A stretch of DNA of 8,090 nt from assembly GCA_023440865.1 (NCBI GenBank), contig JAEXRM010000047.1:1-8090 (forward strand), in the 5' to 3' direction. Both the position numbers and the translations under genes were made by a program. The notes beneath the pieces were generated by a model. The model searched no databases and was not told the DNA's origin. It worked only from the letters and a program-made list of their open reading frames with translations. Source of the DNA: Bacillota bacterium. Lineage in GTDB: Bacteria; Bacillota; Clostridia; DSM-8532. Shown here in pieces: positions 5,149-8,090 of this stretch; position 1 is the first letter of the stretch, and each line of letters starts with the position of its first letter.

Positions 5149-5799
5149 ATGAACGCACTGCTGTGGCCATCCCTGTATGCGATCGTCTGGCTGGTCCACC
5201 TGTGGGCGGCCCATATGCGGAAAACGGGGCTGCAGCGCGCCACAAAGCCGATGCTGCTGCCGCTGCTGCTGTGCTGGTACGCCACATCCGCAGGCAGTTT
5301 CTCGCCGCTTGTATTCACGGCATTGCTTGCGGGCCTTGCCGGAGACGTGCTGCTGATGAGCGAGCAAAGGCGGCCGGACTTGTTTCTTGCCGGCCTGGCC
5401 GCCTTTTTGACGGGACATCTGCTGTATGTCGCCGCATTTGTGCGGACGCTGCCTTCCCCGTTCATGCCACCGGCATGGCTGTGGGTCCTGCTGCTGCTCC
5501 CGGCTTTGATCGGCATCGCCGTCTACCGCATCATCCGAAAGAACGCAACCGGCATGCGGCCCGCATGCATCGCCTACATCACGGTCATCGCGGGCATGAG
5601 CATGGCCTCCATGCTGGCGGCATGGGCGCATCCGGGTCCCTATGCCCTGCTGCCGGTGTTGGGCGCTGCCCTCTTCCTGTGCTCCGACACCGCCCTGGCC
5701 CTGGAAAAGTTCCATGTCCGCCCATTCTCGGACGCCTTCATCATGGCCACATACGGACTCGCGCAGGCGTTGCTGTGCTTCTGGTTCATTCGCGTCTAG
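5149..5799 (+). CDS. YhhN/TMEM86-family membrane protein (lysoplasmalogenase-like)
   Basis: A 216-residue, very hydrophobic protein with about eight predicted membrane helices. It shows the YhhN/TMEM86 block order: ATKPMLLPLL (31-40), GLAGDVLLM (62-70, with D66), AGLAAFLTGHLLYVAAF (81-97, with H90), GAALFLCSDTALALEKF (172-188, with D180) and YGLAQALLC (202-210). In animals TMEM86 cleaves the vinyl-ether bond of lysoplasmalogen to an aldehyde and a glycerophospho compound, and some bacterial members have the same activity. The two conserved Asp residues thought to be catalytic are both present. The start has a GGGAG site 9 nt upstream, 3 nt after the previous stop. The gene ends tail to tail with hisF. 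Family is firm; activity on a given lipid is inferred. Confidence 0.85.
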   Translation: MNALLWPSLYAIVWLVHLWAAHMRKTGLQRATKPMLLPLLLCWYATSAGSFSPLVFTALLAGLAGDVLLMSEQRRPDLFLAGLAAFLTGHLLYVAAFVRTLPSPFMPPAWLWVLLLLPALIGIAVYRIIRKNATGMRPACIAYITVIAGMSMASMLAAWAHPGPYALLPVLGAALFLCSDTALALEKFHVRPFSDAFIMATYGLAQALLCFWFIRV

Positions 5800-6557
5800 A
5801 CGCGTACCGGAATTCCCTCCCGGGCAAGATAGCGCTTCAGGTCCCTGATCTCCATCTCGCCAAAATGGAACAGGCTGGCCGCCAGGACGGCATCGGCCTT
5901 TCCCTCGACAAGCGCGTCCCTGAAGTGGGGCATCGTACCCGCACCGCCGGATGCGATCACGGGAACGGAGACCGCATCCGCCACGCTGCGCGTCAGCGCC
6001 AGATCGTACCCCGCCTTCGTGCCGTCGCAATCCATGCTAGTCAACAGGATCTCTCCCGCGCCAAGCCGGCAGGCTTCCGCCGCCCAAGCGACTGCATCCA
6101 TCCCCGTGTCAACCCGACCGCCGTTGAGATAAACAGTCCAACCGGAACCGTCCGCACGCCGTTTGGCATCGATGGCAACCACCACGCACTGGCTCCCGAA
6201 CCGCAGCGCCGCCTCGGTGATGAGCTCGGGACGCTTCAATGCGGCGGAGTTGACGGAGATCTTGTCCGCACCGGCGAGCAGGATCTGCCGGAAGTCCTCC
6301 ACCGTGCGGATGCCGCCACCGACCGTGAAGGGAATGAACACCTGCTCTGCCACCCGCGACACCATGTCGAGCACCGTGCGGCGGGCATCCGACGAGGCCG
6401 TGATGTCGAGGAAGGTCAACTCATCCGCACCAGCCTTGTCATAGGCGGCCGCACAGGCGACCGGATCGCCTGCATCCACGAGATTGATGAAGTTCACACC
6501 CTTGACCACACGGCCGGCGTGCACATCCAGGCAGGGGATGATGCGTTTGGTCAGCAT
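5796..6557 (-). CDS. hisF: Imidazole glycerol phosphate synthase subunit HisF (cyclase)
   Basis: HisF is the TIM-barrel cyclase half of imidazole glycerol phosphate synthase. It combines PRFAR with ammonia channelled from HisH to give imidazole glycerol phosphate and AICAR, in the cytoplasm. The 253-residue protein has full family length, with the IIPCLDVHAGRVVKG start, catalytic D11 and D130, D176 in TSMDCDGT, the phosphate-binding GGGIR (80-84) and ASGGAG (near 202). The ATG follows AGGAGG by 6 nt. It is the last gene of the visible his operon and lies 107 nt after hisA. The stop codon overlaps the stop of the oppositely oriented YhhN-family gene. No hisI or hisE follows, unlike many his operons. 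No residue expected of an active enzyme appears to be missing. Confidence 0.98.
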   Translation of the reverse strand: MLTKRIIPCLDVHAGRVVKGVNFINLVDAGDPVACAAAYDKAGADELTFLDITASSDARRTVLDMVSRVAEQVFIPFTVGGGIRTVEDFRQILLAGADKISVNSAALKRPELITEAALRFGSQCVVVAIDAKRRADGSGWTVYLNGGRVDTGMDAVAWAAEACRLGAGEILLTSMDCDGTKAGYDLALTRSVADAVSVPVIASGGAGTMPHFRDALVEGKADAVLAASLFHFGEMEIRDLKRYLAREGIPVRV

Positions 6558-6664
6558 CGGACGCCTCCTTTTCTGTTAGCAAAGGCTGTCATGGTTTTGC
6601 CTGTGGTTATGTGTATTCTCACCAAAGGATTTGGAAGGCGCCTTCTACCGACTGATGCATACGG
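6558..6664 (-). other. 107-nt hisA-hisF spacer with palindromes
   Basis: An unexpected gap inside an otherwise tight operon. Base composition is about half G+C, clearly lower than the flanking genes. It contains the perfect 12-bp palindrome GAAGGCGCCTTC (6633-6644) and next to it the hairpin CCAAA-GGA-TTTGG (6623-6635 on the plus strand). A 13-codon frame (6592-6551) overlaps the hisF start but has only a weak ribosome binding site. I see no convincing promoter or terminator. Confidence 0.4.
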
Positions 6665-7381
6665 TCACGCCCGCAGCGCCTGCAGCGCCGCGGCCAGATC
6701 GATGGCGCCCGTGTAGATCGCCTTGCCTGTGATGGCCCCCACGGCACCGATGCGCGCGAGCGCCAGCAGATCCTCGATGGAGCCGACACCACCGGAGGCG
6801 ATGACATCCAGGCCCGACGACCCGATCATGTCCCGCATGGCCGTCAGATTCGGCCCTGCCAGGGTGCCGTCGGTCGCAATATCCGTGTAGATCACGGTCT
6901 TCGCTCCCAGCAAAGCCATTTCCCTGGCAAAAGCCGTGGCCTCCAGACCGCTGCCGCTCTCCCACCCCTCGACTGCCACGAAGCCGTCCTTGGCATCGAT
7001 GCCGATGACGATGCGGTCGCCGAACCGTTCGATCGCGCGCTTCACCATACCGCGGTCCCGCACGGCGGAGGTGCCGAGGATGACACGGGCAAGCCCCGCC
7101 TCCAGCAGTTCCTCGACATCCGCCGGCGTTCTGACACCACCGCCGGTCTGTACCGGTATGGATACGGCCGCTGCCATGGCCTTGATCGTCGCGCGGTTGC
7201 CAGCCATGCCGGAGCGTGCGCCGTCCAGGTCCACGACATGCAGGTATTCGGCACCAAGCGCCTCCCACTTCTTCGCCATGGCGACCGGATCGTCGCCGTA
7301 CTCCGTGATGGCGTCAAAGCGTCCCTGCAGCAGCCGCACGCATTTTCCGTTCTTGATGTCGACAGCCGGATACAGCATCAT
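6665..7381 (-). CDS. hisA: Phosphoribosylformimino-5-aminoimidazole carboxamide ribotide isomerase HisA
   Basis: HisA isomerises ProFAR to PRFAR by an Amadori rearrangement, making the substrate of HisF/HisH. The 238-residue TIM barrel has family length. It carries catalytic D8 (YPAVDIKNGKCVRL) and D129 (VIGIDAKDG), the phosphate-binding GGGVR (80-84), W140, and TDIATDGT (166-173). The start ATG overlaps the hisH stop as ATGA, so the genes are translationally coupled, and an AAGGTGG site lies in the hisH 3' end. A second in-frame ATG follows directly. Plain HisA rather than the dual-function PriA is expected outside actinobacteria, and the sequence looks like ordinary HisA. hisF follows after an unusual 107-nt spacer. 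Confidence 0.97.
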   Translation of the reverse strand: MMLYPAVDIKNGKCVRLLQGRFDAITEYGDDPVAMAKKWEALGAEYLHVVDLDGARSGMAGNRATIKAMAAAVSIPVQTGGGVRTPADVEELLEAGLARVILGTSAVRDRGMVKRAIERFGDRIVIGIDAKDGFVAVEGWESGSGLEATAFAREMALLGAKTVIYTDIATDGTLAGPNLTAMRDMIGSSGLDVIASGGVGSIEDLLALARIGAVGAITGKAIYTGAIDLAAALQALRA

Positions 7382-8025
7382 GCCTGTTTCACCACCTTCA
7401 TGAAATTGCGCAGCATCATCAGTCCCGTGTCACCGCTTTTCTCGGGGTGGAACTGGGTGCCGTGCACATTGCCCGACCACAGGGCCACATCGAACACCGC
7501 GCCATATTCGGCCCTTGCGGACACAACGGACGGATCCGCCGCCTCCACATAAAAGGAATGGACGAAGTACGCAAACGCCTTGTCGGGCAATGAGGCAAAC
7601 AGCGGGCTGCGCCCGCGTCCGCCGCAGTCAGTCAGCATCAGGCTGTTCCAGCCCATATGCGGCACCTTCAGGCCGCCGGCGGGCGCCAGCATGCGGACCT
7701 TTCCCTGGAACAGGCCCAGTCCCGGCACGTCGCCGCCGTTCGGCCCCGCATGCTCCTCACTGCCCTCGAACAGCATCTGGAACCCCAGACAGATGCCCAG
7801 AAAAGGCTTTCCGGAGCGGACCGCCTGACGGACTATCTCCTGAAGCGACTTGCGCGCCAGACTGTCCATGCAGTCCCGGTACGCGCCCACACCAGGCAGC
7901 ACGACGCCTTCGGCGCCGAGAATCTCCTCCGGCCGGTCGGTCAGACGGGCATCCGCACCGATGGCCTCGAACGCCTTCTGCACGCTGCGCACATTCCCTG
8001 CCTCATAATCGATGATCGCTATCAT
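7378..8025 (-). CDS. hisH: Imidazole glycerol phosphate synthase subunit HisH (glutamine amidotransferase)
   Basis: HisH is the class I glutaminase half of imidazole glycerol phosphate synthase. It hydrolyses glutamine and passes ammonia through the HisF barrel. The 215-residue protein has the catalytic triad C79 (GICLGFQ), H193 and E195 (GTQFHPEKSG). It also has the LPGVGAY oxyanion-strand segment (43-49) and the conserved PHMGWN (122-127). I choose the ATG at 8023-8025: it follows AGGAGG by 4 nt and gives the family N-terminus MIAIIDYEAGN. A TTG seven codons upstream only adds residues across that ribosome binding site. The upstream gene, probably another his gene such as hisB, lies off the right edge behind a suspicious G-rich tail. 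Confidence 0.98.
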   Translation of the reverse strand: MIAIIDYEAGNVRSVQKAFEAIGADARLTDRPEEILGAEGVVLPGVGAYRDCMDSLARKSLQEIVRQAVRSGKPFLGICLGFQMLFEGSEEHAGPNGGDVPGLGLFQGKVRMLAPAGGLKVPHMGWNSLMLTDCGGRGRSPLFASLPDKAFAYFVHSFYVEAADPSVVSARAEYGAVFDVALWSGNVHGTQFHPEKSGDTGLMMLRNFMKVVKQA

Positions 8026-8054
8026 CCGGCCTCCTTTTCCCGACAAATCACAAG

Positions 8055-8090
8055 CCGGGCGGGGGGGGCCCGGGGGCGGGGGGGGGCGGG
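8055..8090. other. G-homopolymer-rich window end, probable assembly artefact
   Basis: The last 36 bases are almost only G, broken by a few C. Base use is unlike anywhere else in the window, and the stretch begins abruptly 30 bp upstream of the hisH start. This fits low-quality poly-G read ends at a contig edge better than real sequence. If real, it would be a G-quadruplex-prone segment just upstream of hisH. Confidence 0.6.

Noticed and set aside
6551..6592. A 13-codon leader-like frame overlapping the hisF start
   Set aside because: It contains no run of His codons as a his attenuation leader would, it has only a weak ribosome binding site, and no terminator/antiterminator pair follows.
4449..6716. 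A 755-codon plus-strand frame running across the DUF2238-like gene, the YhhN-family gene and the antisense of hisF
   Set aside because: It spans three recognisable genes in other frames. The translation is Arg/His/Pro-rich with no domain-like pattern, so it is a composition shadow.

Overview
The window (8,090 bp, high GC) reads as chromosomal core and near-core DNA from a Gram-positive anaerobe-like bacterium, most likely a high-GC member of the Bacillota (Clostridia in the broad sense). The reasons are a clostridial-type Rex redox repressor, the metG-tatD gene order usual in Firmicutes, strong AGGAGG-type ribosome binding sites and sigma-A-type promoters. This placement is inferred from gene content only; there is no rRNA. 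Ten protein genes are supported. I see no tRNA or rRNA gene, insertion sequence, CRISPR array or prophage.

Layout. Positions 1-2316 (minus strand) carry the metG to tatD transcript; tatD is cut by the window's left end. A back-to-back promoter region (about 2317-2543) separates it from a plus-strand ispF-family gene (2544-3026). That gene converges on rex (3040-3699, minus) with only 13 bp between them. A 422-bp gene-free stretch (3700-4121) holds the structured rex leader, a near-consensus rex promoter overlapped by a candidate Rex operator, and a promoter for the next operon that contains a perfect inverted repeat. Positions 4122-5799 (plus) are a tight three-gene operon: ppnP (nucleoside phosphorylase), a DUF2238-like membrane protein, and a YhhN/TMEM86-like (lysoplasmalogenase-family) membrane protein. 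The last gene meets hisF tail to tail, with both stop codons inside one CTAG. Positions 5796-8025 (minus) are hisH-hisA-hisF, a histidine operon segment whose upstream part lies beyond the right edge. The last ~36 bp are an almost pure G/C run that looks like an assembly or sequencing end artefact.

How the genes work together. HisH and HisF form imidazole glycerol phosphate synthase and HisA supplies its substrate, so these three perform consecutive steps of histidine synthesis. MetG charges tRNA-Met. Rex reads the NADH/NAD+ ratio. The IspF-family protein would belong to the MEP isoprenoid pathway, but it lacks several conserved IspF positions and may be a distinct subfamily. The ppnP/DUF2238/YhhN operon is the least understood part of the window. 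It joins a soluble nucleoside phosphorylase to two integral membrane proteins, one from an ether-lipid-cleaving family.
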